A stretch of DNA of 7,691 nt from Actinomycetota bacterium (GTDB lineage Bacteria; Actinomycetota; Humimicrobiia; Humimicrobiales; Humimicrobiaceae): the NCBI GenBank assembly GCA_016927635.1, contig JAFGMJ010000028.1, positions 1 to 7,691 on the forward strand, written 5' to 3'. The notes beneath the pieces are model-generated. The model did no database searches and had not been told where the DNA came from. It saw nothing but the letters and a program-made list of their open reading frames with translations. Shown in pieces: positions 1-7,529 of this stretch (positions are counted from its first letter, which is position 1; the number at the start of each line of letters is the position of its first letter). A program made the translations under genes and the position numbers.

Positions 1-59
1 GATTTGAATTATTTTATTAAAAAATAGTGAAAAATATCTTAAAACAGAATATTATAAAT

Positions 60-81
60 TTAATTAAGTTAGCTTAATTAA
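60..81. repeat. 9-bp inverted repeat upstream of the methyltransferase-like gene
   Basis: TTAATTAAG (60-68) and CTTAATTAA (73-81) are perfect inverted copies around a four-base centre. They end 17 bases before the start codon and six bases before the weak ribosome-binding site. TATTAT (50-55) or the overlapping TATAAA (53-58) just ahead could be a -10 element, but no good -35 is seen at the right distance. The repeat could be an operator near the transcription start or a weak 5' leader hairpin. The rest of 1-98 is plain AT-rich DNA. Confidence 0.4.
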
Positions 82-98
82 GCAGAAAAGAGAATTTT

Positions 99-1124
99 AT
101 GAAAGAAAAAAATATACTGGAAATAGCCAATGATTATTATAAAAAAGGCAGAAGGCTTGTGGCGCCCCTGGTCGGATTTCCCGGAGTTGAAATAGTTGAA
201 AGCAATATTAAACTTGCACAGCAGAATTTCGGGGAACATTTCAGGGCCATTAAAAAAATAGCATATGAATTCAAGCCGGATATTGTATTTCCTCTTATGG
301 ATCTTTCTATTGAAGCAAATGCTCTCGGAAGATATACGATTTTTCCAAAAGAAGATTCTGCAACAGTGCCAAAGAGCCATTTTGACACAGGTGAGATAGA
401 GAAATTAAAGGATATAAACATTTCTTTTGACAGCAGGGTGATGGGTTATGTCGAGACAATGAAGCTTATGAGTGTTGGGCTTCCTGAAGATATTATAAGG
501 GGGGCGTATATAACAGGCCCCTACTCTGTCGTAGCACTGATAATCGGAGCCGATGAGGCAGCTATGGCAACCGCCCTTGACCCAAAAAGGCTACATTACC
601 TTTGCAGTTTTGTTACAGAAAAAATAAGGGAATACGCTACGCTTTTAATTTCTGCAGGCGCAGAACTGATATGCGTACTTGAGCCTACAGCGGTTATGCT
701 TGGCCCGAGCCAGTTTAAACATTTCTCAGCGTTTTATGTTAACCGCATAATCGAAAGCATCAAGTTCAGCGGTGTGGATACAGTTTATCACACATGCGGC
801 AATACTATGCATTTAATAGACCAGATGGTTGATTCAGGAATAGATGCACTGAGCCTGGATTCTGAAGATATGGGAGTACACATGCATGATGTGTTAAAAA
901 AGGTGCCTCAAAACATAGTCGTTATGGGAAATATAAATCCATCCACCACAATGCTAAGGCAGACTCCTGAAAATGTGTCAAAAGAGGTTAAAGACCTTCT
1001 TGACAAGACAAAGGATTATCCGAATTACATATTAAGCACAGGTTGCGACCTTCCACAGGAAACGCCTGTAGAAAATATAAAAGCATTTATCAAAACCGGC
1101 AGGCAATACAAAATTAAAAATTAA
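99..1124 (+). CDS. MtaA/uroporphyrinogen decarboxylase-family corrinoid methyltransferase-like protein
   Basis: The 341-residue product has the length and motifs of the MtaA/MtbA branch of the uroporphyrinogen decarboxylase superfamily, which are cytoplasmic TIM-barrel proteins. What is seen: a His-x-Cys-Gly-Asn motif at H231/C233 and a distal Cys in STGCDLP at C316. In MtaA-type enzymes this H-x-C...C set binds the zinc that activates the thiol methyl acceptor. ITGPYSV (138-144) and the LEPTA stretch (194-198) also look like family core segments. Known family members move methyl groups from a corrinoid protein to coenzyme M or another thiol. The acceptor here is unknown, since most bacteria lack coenzyme M, and no corrinoid protein is visible in the window. 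True heme-pathway HemE is less likely because the zinc ligands are present. The ATG at 99 follows a weak purine-rich site (AAAGAGA, 87-93). The gene converges on clpB and overlaps it by four bases, so it is transcribed independently of the heat-shock cluster. Family is fairly sure; substrate is not. Confidence 0.85.
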   Translation: MKEKNILEIANDYYKKGRRLVAPLVGFPGVEIVESNIKLAQQNFGEHFRAIKKIAYEFKPDIVFPLMDLSIEANALGRYTIFPKEDSATVPKSHFDTGEIEKLKDINISFDSRVMGYVETMKLMSVGLPEDIIRGAYITGPYSVVALIIGADEAAMATALDPKRLHYLCSFVTEKIREYATLLISAGAELICVLEPTAVMLGPSQFKHFSAFYVNRIIESIKFSGVDTVYHTCGNTMHLIDQMVDSGIDALSLDSEDMGVHMHDVLKKVPQNIVVMGNINPSTTMLRQTPENVSKEVKDLLDKTKDYPNYILSTGCDLPQETPVENIKAFIKTGRQYKIKN

Positions 1125-1133
1125 TTTTGTATT
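1105..1133. terminator. Perfect 13-bp inverted repeat over the convergent gene ends (possible bidirectional terminator)
   Basis: AATACAAAATTAA (1105-1117) and its exact reverse complement (1121-1133) are separated by only AAA. The repeat covers both stop codons, which share TTAA at 1121-1124, and encodes the last residues of both proteins. It can fold as a hairpin in either transcript. The stem is almost all A/T and the following T-run on the plus strand is short, so strength as an intrinsic terminator is uncertain. No other terminator is visible for either gene. Confidence 0.5.
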
Positions 1134-3715
1134 TTAAAGTCAAGTTTGCTATCCTGCATGCCCGCGGCGTCCACTGTGACCGTGCTGTCTTCTTTTATTT
1201 CACCGTTTAATATTTTCAGGGCAAGCGCATTCTGGACCTCATTCTGTATTACCCTTTTTAAAGGCCTTGCTCCATAAACCGGGTCAAATCCGGCATTTGC
1301 AAGAAATTCTTTTGCTTTATCTGTTATTTTTAATTTGACTTTTTTCTCTTCCAGCATTTTCCTTAAAATCTCTAGCTGCAGGTCTACTATATCTTTTATC
1401 TGCTCTATACCCAGCCTGTGAAATATGATTATATCGTCAACCCTGTTTAAAAATTCTGGCTTAAAGCTTGCCTTCATTGATTCATTTATCCTTCTTTTCA
1501 TTTCTTCTTCGTCTTTGGCCTCAAGTTCTACTATCCACTGGCTGCCAATATTTGACGTCATTATTACTACTGTATTTTTAAAATCCACTGTCCTTCCATG
1601 CCCGTCTGTTAAGCGGCCGTCGTCCATTATCTGAAGAAGTATATTGAAAACATCTGGATGGGCTTTTTCTATCTCATCCATAAGTATTACACTGTATGGC
1701 TTTCTCCTGACCGCCTCTGTAAGATATCCGCCTTCATCATAGCCCACATATCCCGGCGGAGCACCTATAAGCCTTGAAACTGTATGTTTTTCCATATATT
1801 CCGACATGTCAATTCTTATCATTGATCTTTCATCGTCAAATAAAAATCCTGCAAGAGCTTTTGCAAGCTCAGTTTTGCCCACGCCTGTGGGCCCCACAAA
1901 AATAAATGAGCCCACCGGCCTGTTCGGGTCCTGTAGCCCGGCGCGGGCCCTTCTTATAGCATCAGATATTGTCTTTATGGCTTCATCCTGGCCGATCACT
2001 CTTTGTTTTAACCTTTCTTCCATGCTGATAAGTTTTTCTATTTCACCTTCAACAAGCCTTGATACTGGAATACCTGTCCACTTCGATACAGTTTCTGCAA
2101 TATCTTCTTCATCAACTTCTTCTTTCAGCATCTTTCGGTCTTTCTGCAGGGACTCGAGTTTTTTATTCTCATCTTCAAGCTCTTTCTGTATTTGAAGCAT
2201 CTTTCCATACCGCAATTCTGCAGCTTTGGCAAGGTCTGCATCTCTTTCGGCCTGTTCGGCTGAAAGCCTTGTTTTTTCAAGCTGCTCTTTTAAATTCCTT
2301 ATCATGCTTATCGCTTTTTTTTCTTCAAGCCAGTGTGCCTTCATCGCATTGCTTTTTTCCTTAAGCTCAGAAAGCTCTTTTTTTAATTTTTCCTCACGTT
2401 CCCTGGATGCTTTATCTTTTTCTTTTTTTAAAGCCTGCTCTTCTATTTCAAGCTGCTTTATTCTTCGCTCTATTTCATCTATCTCTGTGGGCATGCTGTC
2501 AATTTCTATTCTTAGCCTTGAAGCTGCCTCATCTATTAAATCTATTGCCTTGTCAGGCATAAACCTGTCAGATATATATCTTTCAGACAGCATAGCTGCT
2601 GCAATAAGCGCTGAATCTTTTATCCTGACACCATGATGCACCTCATACTTCTCCTTCAGTCCCCTCAGAATTGCAATTGTATCCTGCACTGAAGGCTCGT
2701 TTATTAAAACCGGCTGGAATCTTCTTTCAAGGGCAGCATCTTTTTCAATATGTTTTCTGTATTCATCAAGAGTCGTTGCGCCTATTGCATGGAGCTCGCC
2801 GCGCGCAAGCATAGGCTTTAACATATTTGATGCATCTATAGCTCCCTCTGCAGCTCCTGCACCAACAATTGTATGCAACTCATCAAGAAATATGATAATG
2901 TTTCCTTCAGATTTTGATATCTCCTTGAGTACAGCTTTAAGCCTGTCTTCAAACTCTCCCCTGTATTTTGAACCTGCCACCATTGCGCCTATATCAAGGG
3001 ATATAACTTTTTTATCTTTCAATCCCTCCGGTATGTCACCTGATATTATTCTCTGGGCCAGCCCTTCCACTATTGCGGTTTTCCCTACGCCCGGTTCTCC
3101 TATGAGCACAGGATTGTTTTTTGTTCTCCTTGAAAGCACCTGTATTACTCTTCTTATCTCATCATCCCTGCCTATTACGGGGTCCAGTTTCTGCTTTCGG
3201 GCAAGATCTGTTATATCTTTGCCGAAACGGCTCAGAGCCTGGTATTTATCTTCAGGGTTCTGGTCGGTAACTCTCTGGCTGCCCCTTATTTCAACAAGTA
3301 TTTTAAGTATCCTGTCTTTTGTTATTCCGTATTGCCTGATTATTTCTGCAGCTTTTCCATGCCCAGATGTAAGAGCAAGTAAAATATGTTCTGTGCTTAC
3401 ATATTCATCTTTAAGATGCTGCGCCTCTTTGAATGAGGAATTTAAAACATTATTTAAATCCGGGCTCAAGTAAAGCGATACATTCTGCCCGGAAATCTTT
3501 GGGGCAGATTTGACAAGATTTTCTATGTTTTTTGAAAAATCCTGCCTGCTTACCTCAAGCTTCTGTATTATGGGATGGATTATGCTATCGCTTTGCTCAA
3601 GAAGAGCTTCAACCAGGTGAAAATCCTCAACGCTTTGATGCCCGTTCTCGGATGCTATAGATTGAGCCCTTGAAAGTGCTTCCTGCACCTTTATTGTAAA
3701 TTTATCAAAATTCAT
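1121..3715 (-). CDS. clpB: ATP-dependent chaperone/disaggregase ClpB (Hsp104 family)
   Basis: This full-length 864-residue AAA+ disaggregase matches the usual ClpB length of about 860. In order: the Clp N-domain repeats (about 1-145); AAA module 1 with Walker A GEPGVGKT (206-213), Walker B ending D278-E279, pore-loop KYRG (250-253) and arginine residues R331/R332; the long charged coiled-coil M-domain (about 405-530) that distinguishes ClpB from ClpA/ClpC and docks DnaK; AAA module 2 with Walker A GPTGVGKT (608-615), Walker B D680-E681, pore tyrosine Y656 in GYVGYD, and the sensor-2 motif GARPLKR (815-821). Family role: a cytoplasmic hexamer threads aggregated proteins through its pore and works with DnaK, the J-protein and small heat-shock proteins, all encoded just upstream here. 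The ATG at 3715 has a strong GAGGTGA site seven bases away. The gene starts 35 bases after the J-protein gene, consistent with cotranscription, and is the last gene of the cluster. No key residue is missing. Confidence 0.98.
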   Translation of the reverse strand: MNFDKFTIKVQEALSRAQSIASENGHQSVEDFHLVEALLEQSDSIIHPIIQKLEVSRQDFSKNIENLVKSAPKISGQNVSLYLSPDLNNVLNSSFKEAQHLKDEYVSTEHILLALTSGHGKAAEIIRQYGITKDRILKILVEIRGSQRVTDQNPEDKYQALSRFGKDITDLARKQKLDPVIGRDDEIRRVIQVLSRRTKNNPVLIGEPGVGKTAIVEGLAQRIISGDIPEGLKDKKVISLDIGAMVAGSKYRGEFEDRLKAVLKEISKSEGNIIIFLDELHTIVGAGAAEGAIDASNMLKPMLARGELHAIGATTLDEYRKHIEKDAALERRFQPVLINEPSVQDTIAILRGLKEKYEVHHGVRIKDSALIAAAMLSERYISDRFMPDKAIDLIDEAASRLRIEIDSMPTEIDEIERRIKQLEIEEQALKKEKDKASREREEKLKKELSELKEKSNAMKAHWLEEKKAISMIRNLKEQLEKTRLSAEQAERDADLAKAAELRYGKMLQIQKELEDENKKLESLQKDRKMLKEEVDEEDIAETVSKWTGIPVSRLVEGEIEKLISMEERLKQRVIGQDEAIKTISDAIRRARAGLQDPNRPVGSFIFVGPTGVGKTELAKALAGFLFDDERSMIRIDMSEYMEKHTVSRLIGAPPGYVGYDEGGYLTEAVRRKPYSVILMDEIEKAHPDVFNILLQIMDDGRLTDGHGRTVDFKNTVVIMTSNIGSQWIVELEAKDEEEMKRRINESMKASFKPEFLNRVDDIIIFHRLGIEQIKDIVDLQLEILRKMLEEKKVKLKITDKAKEFLANAGFDPVYGARPLKRVIQNEVQNALALKILNGEIKEDSTVTVDAAGMQDSKLDFKIQN

Positions 3716-3722
3716 TTAATCA

Positions 3723-3729
3723 TCACCTC
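3723..3729 (-). promoter_or_regulatory. Shine-Dalgarno site of clpB
   Basis: Read on the minus strand, GAGGTGA lies seven bases before the ATG at 3715. It is a near-complete match to the 16S rRNA 3' end and fixes the clpB start. The 35-base gap to the preceding stop holds no evident terminator. Confidence 0.8.
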
Positions 3730-3750
3730 AAAAAAGGACGTAAACAATAA

Positions 3751-4806
3751 TCATATAGTTATAGAATGCCGGGGATCTTCATCGTATAAATCTGCAAATT
3801 TCATGAAAGCCTTTTTCTGCTCCTCGGAAAGCTTTGACGGTATTACCACTTTTATCTTTACATAAAGGTCCCCGTTTCCTTCTCCCCTGACTTTAGGCAT
3901 ACCTTTTCCTTTTAACCTCAGTGTCTTTCCCGTCTGGGTATTTTCAGGCAGTTTCATTGAAACCTTTCCTTCAAATGTAGGTATATCTATTTTTGCCCCT
4001 ATTAAAGCTTCTTTTACTGTAACAGGTATTTCACAGTAAAGATCGCTATCCTTAACTGTAAAAAAATGGTGGCCAACTACTTTTACGGCAAAATACAAGT
4101 CGCCGCTTTCTCCGCCTTTAATACCTGCGCCGCCTTCACCTTTTACCCTTACTCTTCCGCCATCTTTTATACCTTTTGGTATTTTTACATTTACAGTCCT
4201 TACTTTATTGTCTTTCTGAAGGCTTATCGCCCTTTGTGTGCCAAAATAGGCCTCCCTTAAAGTTATTTCAAGATTGTACTGATAGTCCTGGCCTCTTTGT
4301 GATGAGCCTGTCCTCCAGAAGCGCCTGTCCTGCCTGGCCTGGTTTGCCTGGCTTTTTGTTCCTGCTCCTGATGCTGAACCTGCTCCCTGAGAATGAGCTC
4401 CTGCATTTCCAAAAATATCCGAGACCCTCTGGCCGGAGCCGCGTCCAAAGAACATCTCAAAAAAGTCTGAAAATCCGCTTCCGATGTCGCCAAAATCAAA
4501 ACTGCTGCCGCTGAAGTCATAGGAATATCCCTGCTGGCCCGTGCCTCCCGGCCAGCCCTGTCCTGCCCCTGCCCTTGCATACTGTTTCCAGTTTGCCCCA
4601 AGCTGGTCATACCTGCTTCTTTTTTCAGGGTCTTTAAGCACTTCATAAGCTTCGCCTATTTCCTTGAATTTTTCTTCAGCCTGTTTATTCCCAGGGTTTG
4701 CATCCGGATGAAACTGCCTTGCAAGTTTTCTGTATGCTTTTTTGATTTCATCCTGGTTTGCAGTCTTGGAAACTCCCAGTATCTTGTAATAATCCTTATA
4801 ATCCAT
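3751..4806 (-). CDS. CbpA-type (class B) DnaJ co-chaperone
   Basis: This J-domain protein of 351 residues presents clients to DnaK and stimulates its ATPase in the cytoplasm. Seen: an N-terminal J-domain (about 1-70) with the essential HPD triad at 33-35; a long Gly/Phe-rich linker (about 75-130) running into a Gly/Ala/Ser/Gln-rich stretch (about 135-170); then two beta-rich substrate-binding domains and a C-terminal segment (about 175-345) with motifs such as [11 protein letters not shown] and GDLYVKIKV. The four CxxCxGxG zinc repeats of class-A DnaJ are absent, which makes it CbpA/DnaJB-like rather than DnaJ proper. The start is placed at ATG 4806 because AAGGTGA ends five bases upstream. 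A GTG at 4815 would extend the protein by three residues, but it lies inside that ribosome-binding site. It sits between hsp20 and clpB in a probable operon. Whether it is the cell's only J-protein cannot be told here. Confidence 0.93.
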   Translation of the reverse strand: MDYKDYYKILGVSKTANQDEIKKAYRKLARQFHPDANPGNKQAEEKFKEIGEAYEVLKDPEKRSRYDQLGANWKQYARAGAGQGWPGGTGQQGYSYDFSGSSFDFGDIGSGFSDFFEMFFGRGSGQRVSDIFGNAGAHSQGAGSASGAGTKSQANQARQDRRFWRTGSSQRGQDYQYNLEITLREAYFGTQRAISLQKDNKVRTVNVKIPKGIKDGGRVRVKGEGGAGIKGGESGDLYFAVKVVGHHFFTVKDSDLYCEIPVTVKEALIGAKIDIPTFEGKVSMKLPENTQTGKTLRLKGKGMPKVRGEGNGDLYVKIKVVIPSKLSEEQKKAFMKFADLYDEDPRHSITI

Positions 4807-4811
4807 TAAGT

Positions 4812-4818
4812 TCACCTT
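4812..4818 (-). promoter_or_regulatory. Shine-Dalgarno site deciding the J-protein start
   Basis: AAGGTGA on the minus strand is followed by five bases and ATG at 4806. The alternative in-frame GTG (4813-4815) is formed by bases of this very site, so initiation there is unlikely. Confidence 0.75.
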
Positions 4819-4842
4819 TATTTATATATTTCCTGTAAAGTG

Positions 4843-4877
4843 CAACTGCCCATAGCCGGCAGAGCCATGGGCAGTTG
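4843..4877 (-). other. GC-rich stem-loop between hsp20 and the J-protein gene
   Basis: A perfect 11-bp inverted repeat (CAACTGCCCAT at 4843-4853 and ATGGGCAGTTG at 4867-4877) flanks a 13-base loop. The loop can itself form a small GGC/GCC hairpin. It is the most stable-looking structure in the intergenic DNA. In the direction of the operon it is followed by CACTTTACAGG, not a run of T, so it is not a canonical intrinsic terminator. In the plus direction it is followed by a modest TTTCTGTT. I infer an mRNA processing or stability element, or a leaky attenuator, separating dnaK-hsp20 from the J-protein and clpB. Confidence 0.6.
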
Positions 4878-4934
4878 TTTCTGTTGACTTAAAATCATGC
4901 CTTCTTTTCCCAATATCTTTTCGCATTCTGTAAA

Positions 4935-5390
4935 CTATTTGTTTTCCTTTTTGGAAACAGCTATTTCAACTTTTTTAGGCTTTTTAACTTCAGCTTTCGG
5001 AATGGTGATATCAAGAACGCCGTCAGCATAATTAGCCTTGACTTCTTCAGATTTGATAGGTACGCCGATATCAAATGACCTGTAAAAAGAACCATAGCTT
5101 CTTTCTACCCTTATATAGTCTTTTTCTTTTTCTTCCTTCTCGAATTTTCGCTCACCTTTTATTATGAGCTGGTTTTCATCTACAGATACATCGATATCTT
5201 CCATTTTGATGCCCGGCAGATCAGCCCTGACTGTTACTTCTGTTTCAGTTTCTTTAATATCCACGCTTGGAGCCCAGACTGCTGACCTTTTTTCATCCTT
5301 CTCTCTTTCAGAAAGATCGCCAAACCACCTGCCTATCTCATCTCTTGTCTGGAAAAGTTCCCTGAACGGATCCCATCTTACTATTGGCAT
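4935..5390 (-). CDS. Small heat-shock protein, Hsp20/alpha-crystallin family
   Basis: This 151-residue ATP-independent holdase binds unfolding proteins and keeps them ready for DnaK/ClpB. Seen: the typical bacterial N-terminus (MPIVRWDPFREL); an alpha-crystallin domain (about 40-137) with ADLPG (56-60), the ERSYGSFYRSF beta-strand (96-106) and the signature A-x-GVL-x-I-x-IPK (about 122-132); and a Lys-rich tail carrying an I-x-V motif (I143, V145) of the kind that contacts neighbouring subunits in Hsp20 oligomers. The length is usual for the family. ATG 5390 is chosen because AAAGGGGG lies seven bases upstream. An in-frame GTG at 5408 lies on the far side of that site and would add six untypical residues. 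It is placed 67 bases after dnaK with no terminator between, so probably cotranscribed. Confidence 0.95.
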   Translation of the reverse strand: MPIVRWDPFRELFQTRDEIGRWFGDLSEREKDEKRSAVWAPSVDIKETETEVTVRADLPGIKMEDIDVSVDENQLIIKGERKFEKEEKEKDYIRVERSYGSFYRSFDIGVPIKSEEVKANYADGVLDITIPKAEVKKPKKVEIAVSKKENK

Positions 5391-5397
5391 TTTGAAT

Positions 5398-5405
5398 CCC
5401 CCTTT
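5398..5405 (-). promoter_or_regulatory. Shine-Dalgarno site deciding the hsp20 start
   Basis: AAAGGGGG on the minus strand lies seven bases before ATG 5390. It favours this start over the in-frame GTG at 5406-5408, which lies upstream of the site. The rest of the 67-base dnaK-hsp20 gap is AT-rich, and I see no terminator or convincing promoter in it. Confidence 0.7.
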
Positions 5406-5457
5406 CACTATAATTTTCTTTGTTTAGCTTATATCGACATAATATTTTAAAGAATAT

Positions 5458-7413
5458 TTATTTTTCATCCTTTGCTTCAAATTCAGCATCTATGACATCC
5501 TCACTGCTTGCGCCATTGCCCGGCTGTGCTCCCTTGCCACCACCTGGGCTTTGCTGCCCGGCTCCTGCGCCTGCTCCCGGACCCTGTGAGCCGCCGCCTG
5601 GGCCGGCTCCTGCGCCTGCCTGAGCATACATTTGCTGCGAAAGCTCGTCCTGCATCTTCTGAAGCGTTTCCACTTCTCTGTTGATGTTTTCTGCATTATC
5701 AGACTCAAGCGCTTTTCTCAAAGCCTTTATCTGTTCTTCCATCCTTGTCTTCATATCCTGCGGCACTTTATCACCAAATTCACGAAGGAGTTTTTCTGAA
5801 GAATATGCAAGGCTGTCGCCTTTATTCCTTGCTTCTGCAATTTCCCTCTTTTTCTTGTCTTCTTCAGCATGCGCTTTTGCCTCATTAACCATTTTATCTA
5901 TGTCAGAGTCTGAAAGATGCGAAGTTGCTGTTATTGTTATTTTCTGTTCCTTGCCAGTTGCCATATCTTTGGCGCTGACATTTACTATTCCATTGGCATC
6001 AATATCAAAAGTAACTTCTATCTGCGGTATGCCCCTTGGCGCCGGAGGTATGCCATCAAGCCTGAATCTTCCAATCGTTTTATTATCCTGGGCCATCTCT
6101 CTTTCACCCTGGAGAACATGTATATCCACACTAGTCTGGTTATCGGCAGCTGTGGTAAATATCTCGCTTTTTTTTGTAGGAATAGTCGTATTTCTGTCAA
6201 TGAGCTTTGTCATGACTCCGCCTAATGTCTCTATGCCAAGCGACAATGGAGTCACATCAAGAAGAACTATGTCTTTTACATCTCCCATCAGCACACCTGC
6301 CTGTATCGCAGCTCCCACTGCCACGACTTCATCCGGGTTTACGCTTTTATTGGGTTCTTTTCCCGTGATGCTTTTAACAAGTTCCTGTATAACAGGCATT
6401 CTTGTTGCGCCGCCGACAAGTATTACCTCGTCTATTTCACTGACTTTATAACCTGAATCTTTAAGAGCTTTTTCCATTGGATCCTTACATCTTTCGGTAA
6501 GTTCTGCAGTGAGCTGCTCAAATTTTGCACGGGTCAGTTTTGTCTCAAGATGCTTAGGGCCGTTTGCATCTGCTGTTATAAAAGGCAGGCTTATATTTGT
6601 TTCCATTACATTGGAAAGCTCTATTTTTGCCTTTTCAGATGCTTCAATCAATCTCTGCAGGGCCTGCCTGTCCTGTCGCAAATCTATTCCCTGTTCTCTT
6701 TTAAATTCATCAGCTACAAAATTCATAATCCTGTTATCGTAATCGTCTCCGCCAAGATGCATGTCTCCATGGCTTGCCTTTACTTCAAATACTCCTTCAC
6801 CAACCTCAAGAACAGAAACATCGAATGTTCCTCCGCCAAGGTCAAATACAAGTATTTTTTCTTCCTGCTTTTTATCAAGTCCATAGGCAAGTGATGCTGC
6901 TGTCGGTTCATTTATTATACGCTGTACATTAAGACCGGCAATTTTACCTGCATTTTTAGTCGCCTGCCTCTGGGCATCATTGAAATATGCAGGCACAGTT
7001 ATTACTGCATCTGTAACCTGGGTGCCAAGATAAGCTTCAGCGTCTGATTTGAGTTTCTGCAGAATCATTGCAGATACTTCTTCAGGAGTGTAGTTCCTGT
7101 CTGAAATCTTGACTTCAGCAAGTCCTCCATTGCCTTCAAGAACTTCATATGAGACTATCTTTCTTTCGCTTTCAACTTCAGAGTATTTTCTTCCTATAAA
7201 ACGCTTAATTGAATATATCGTATTTTCCGGGTTCAAAGCCGCCTGCCTTTTAGCAAGCTGGCCGACAAGCCTTTCTCCTTTTTTGGTAATGCCCACAACC
7301 GATGGAGTTGTTCTTCCTCCTTCAGTGTTTGTTATAACTACAGGCTTTCCGCCCTCCATTACAGCTATACATGAGTTAGTTGTACCCAGATCGATTCCTA
7401 CTGCTTTTCCCAT
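5458..7413 (-). CDS. dnaK: Chaperone protein DnaK (Hsp70)
   Basis: This 651-residue Hsp70 is slightly longer than the E. coli protein (638). Seen: all three Hsp70 signatures, IDLGTTNS (7-14), [14 protein letters not shown] (189-202) and [14 protein letters not shown] (330-343); the conserved interdomain linker with VLLDV (383-387); a beta-sandwich substrate domain (about 388-500); a helical lid (about 505-595); and the C-terminal EDVIDAEFE tail (638-646). The nucleotide domain keeps the segment around 75-105 that Firmicutes and actinobacterial DnaKs usually lack. Role: ATP-driven binding and release of unfolded proteins, with the downstream J-protein as ATPase activator and ClpB as disaggregation partner. 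GrpE, the usual exchange factor, is not encoded in the window. An unusually long Gly/Ala-rich stretch (600-635) precedes the end. The ATG at 7413 has GGAAAGG ten bases upstream. First chaperone gene of the cluster. Confidence 0.99.
   Translation of the reverse strand: MGKAVGIDLGTTNSCIAVMEGGKPVVITNTEGGRTTPSVVGITKKGERLVGQLAKRQAALNPENTIYSIKRFIGRKYSEVESERKIVSYEVLEGNGGLAEVKISDRNYTPEEVSAMILQKLKSDAEAYLGTQVTDAVITVPAYFNDAQRQATKNAGKIAGLNVQRIINEPTAASLAYGLDKKQEEKILVFDLGGGTFDVSVLEVGEGVFEVKASHGDMHLGGDDYDNRIMNFVADEFKREQGIDLRQDRQALQRLIEASEKAKIELSNVMETNISLPFITADANGPKHLETKLTRAKFEQLTAELTERCKDPMEKALKDSGYKVSEIDEVILVGGATRMPVIQELVKSITGKEPNKSVNPDEVVAVGAAIQAGVLMGDVKDIVLLDVTPLSLGIETLGGVMTKLIDRNTTIPTKKSEIFTTAADNQTSVDIHVLQGEREMAQDNKTIGRFRLDGIPPAPRGIPQIEVTFDIDANGIVNVSAKDMATGKEQKITITATSHLSDSDIDKMVNEAKAHAEEDKKKREIAEARNKGDSLAYSSEKLLREFGDKVPQDMKTRMEEQIKALRKALESDNAENINREVETLQKMQDELSQQMYAQAGAGAGPGGGSQGPGAGAGAGQQSPGGGKGAQPGNGASSEDVIDAEFEAKDEK
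5558..5619 (-). repeat. 17-base direct repeat inside the dnaK 3' end
   Basis: The 17-base unit CCGGCTCCTGCGCCTGC (plus-strand reading) occurs at 5558-5574 and again, identically, at 5603-5619. The copies are 45 bases apart and thus in the same reading frame. Each encodes an Ala-Gly-Ala-Gly run of the DnaK tail. The segment is strikingly GC-rich against its surroundings. Slippage or local duplication is a likely origin. Confidence 0.8.
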
Positions 7414-7423
7414 TTAAATTTTT

Positions 7424-7430
7424 CCTTTCC
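7424..7430 (-). promoter_or_regulatory. Shine-Dalgarno site of dnaK
   Basis: GGAAAGG on the minus strand lies ten bases before ATG 7413, within a purine-rich run. It supports the dnaK start together with the canonical [15 protein letters not shown]-terminus. Confidence 0.65.
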
Positions 7431-7460
7431 TTTTTTTAATTTTTCATCTGTAAATATATT

Positions 7461-7489
7461 TTTAACATCCAATACCGTATAAAAAACAA
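7461..7489 (-). promoter_or_regulatory. Possible housekeeping-type promoter for the dnaK cluster
   Basis: On the minus strand, TTGTTT (7484-7489) and GTTAAA (7461-7466) are separated by 17 bases, a loose sigma-70/sigma-A arrangement about 50 bases before dnaK. The region is so AT-rich that chance matches are expected. I see no CIRCE element, no HAIR (HspR) consensus and no sigma-32-type promoter here. ATACCGTAT (7472-7480) is a small palindrome inside the spacer. Confidence 0.3.
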
Positions 7490-7529
7490 TAATTATTTCC
7501 TATTTTAAAAAAATATTTATAAAGCATGT

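Noticed and set aside
2892..3473. 193-codon open frame on the plus strand opposite clpB
   Set aside because: It is the mirror of conserved AAA-1 codons, with no domain, no start signal and no independent evidence.
4263..4646. 127-codon minus-strand frame overlapping the J-protein linker
   Set aside because: An out-of-frame shadow of the Gly-rich linker; the J-protein frame is intact and conserved on both sides.
4813..4815. GTG as the start of the J-protein (three residues longer)
   Set aside because: The GTG is part of the AAGGTGA ribosome-binding site for the ATG at 4806.
5406..5408. GTG as the start of Hsp20 (six residues longer)
   Set aside because: It precedes the AAAGGGGG ribosome-binding site, and the family's usual N-terminus begins at ATG 5390.
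5681..6451. 256-codon open frame on the plus strand opposite dnaK
   Set aside because: It lies wholly antisense to an unmistakable dnaK, has a low-complexity Ser/Leu/Ile-rich translation, no ribosome-binding site and no recognisable domain. Long antisense frames are a known codon-bias artefact of hsp70 genes.
7414..7529. CIRCE, HAIR or sigma-32 heat-shock signals upstream of dnaK
   Set aside because: Looked for the TTAGCACTC/GAGTGCTAA, CTTGAGT/ACTCAAG and CTTGAA...CCCCAT patterns; none is present.
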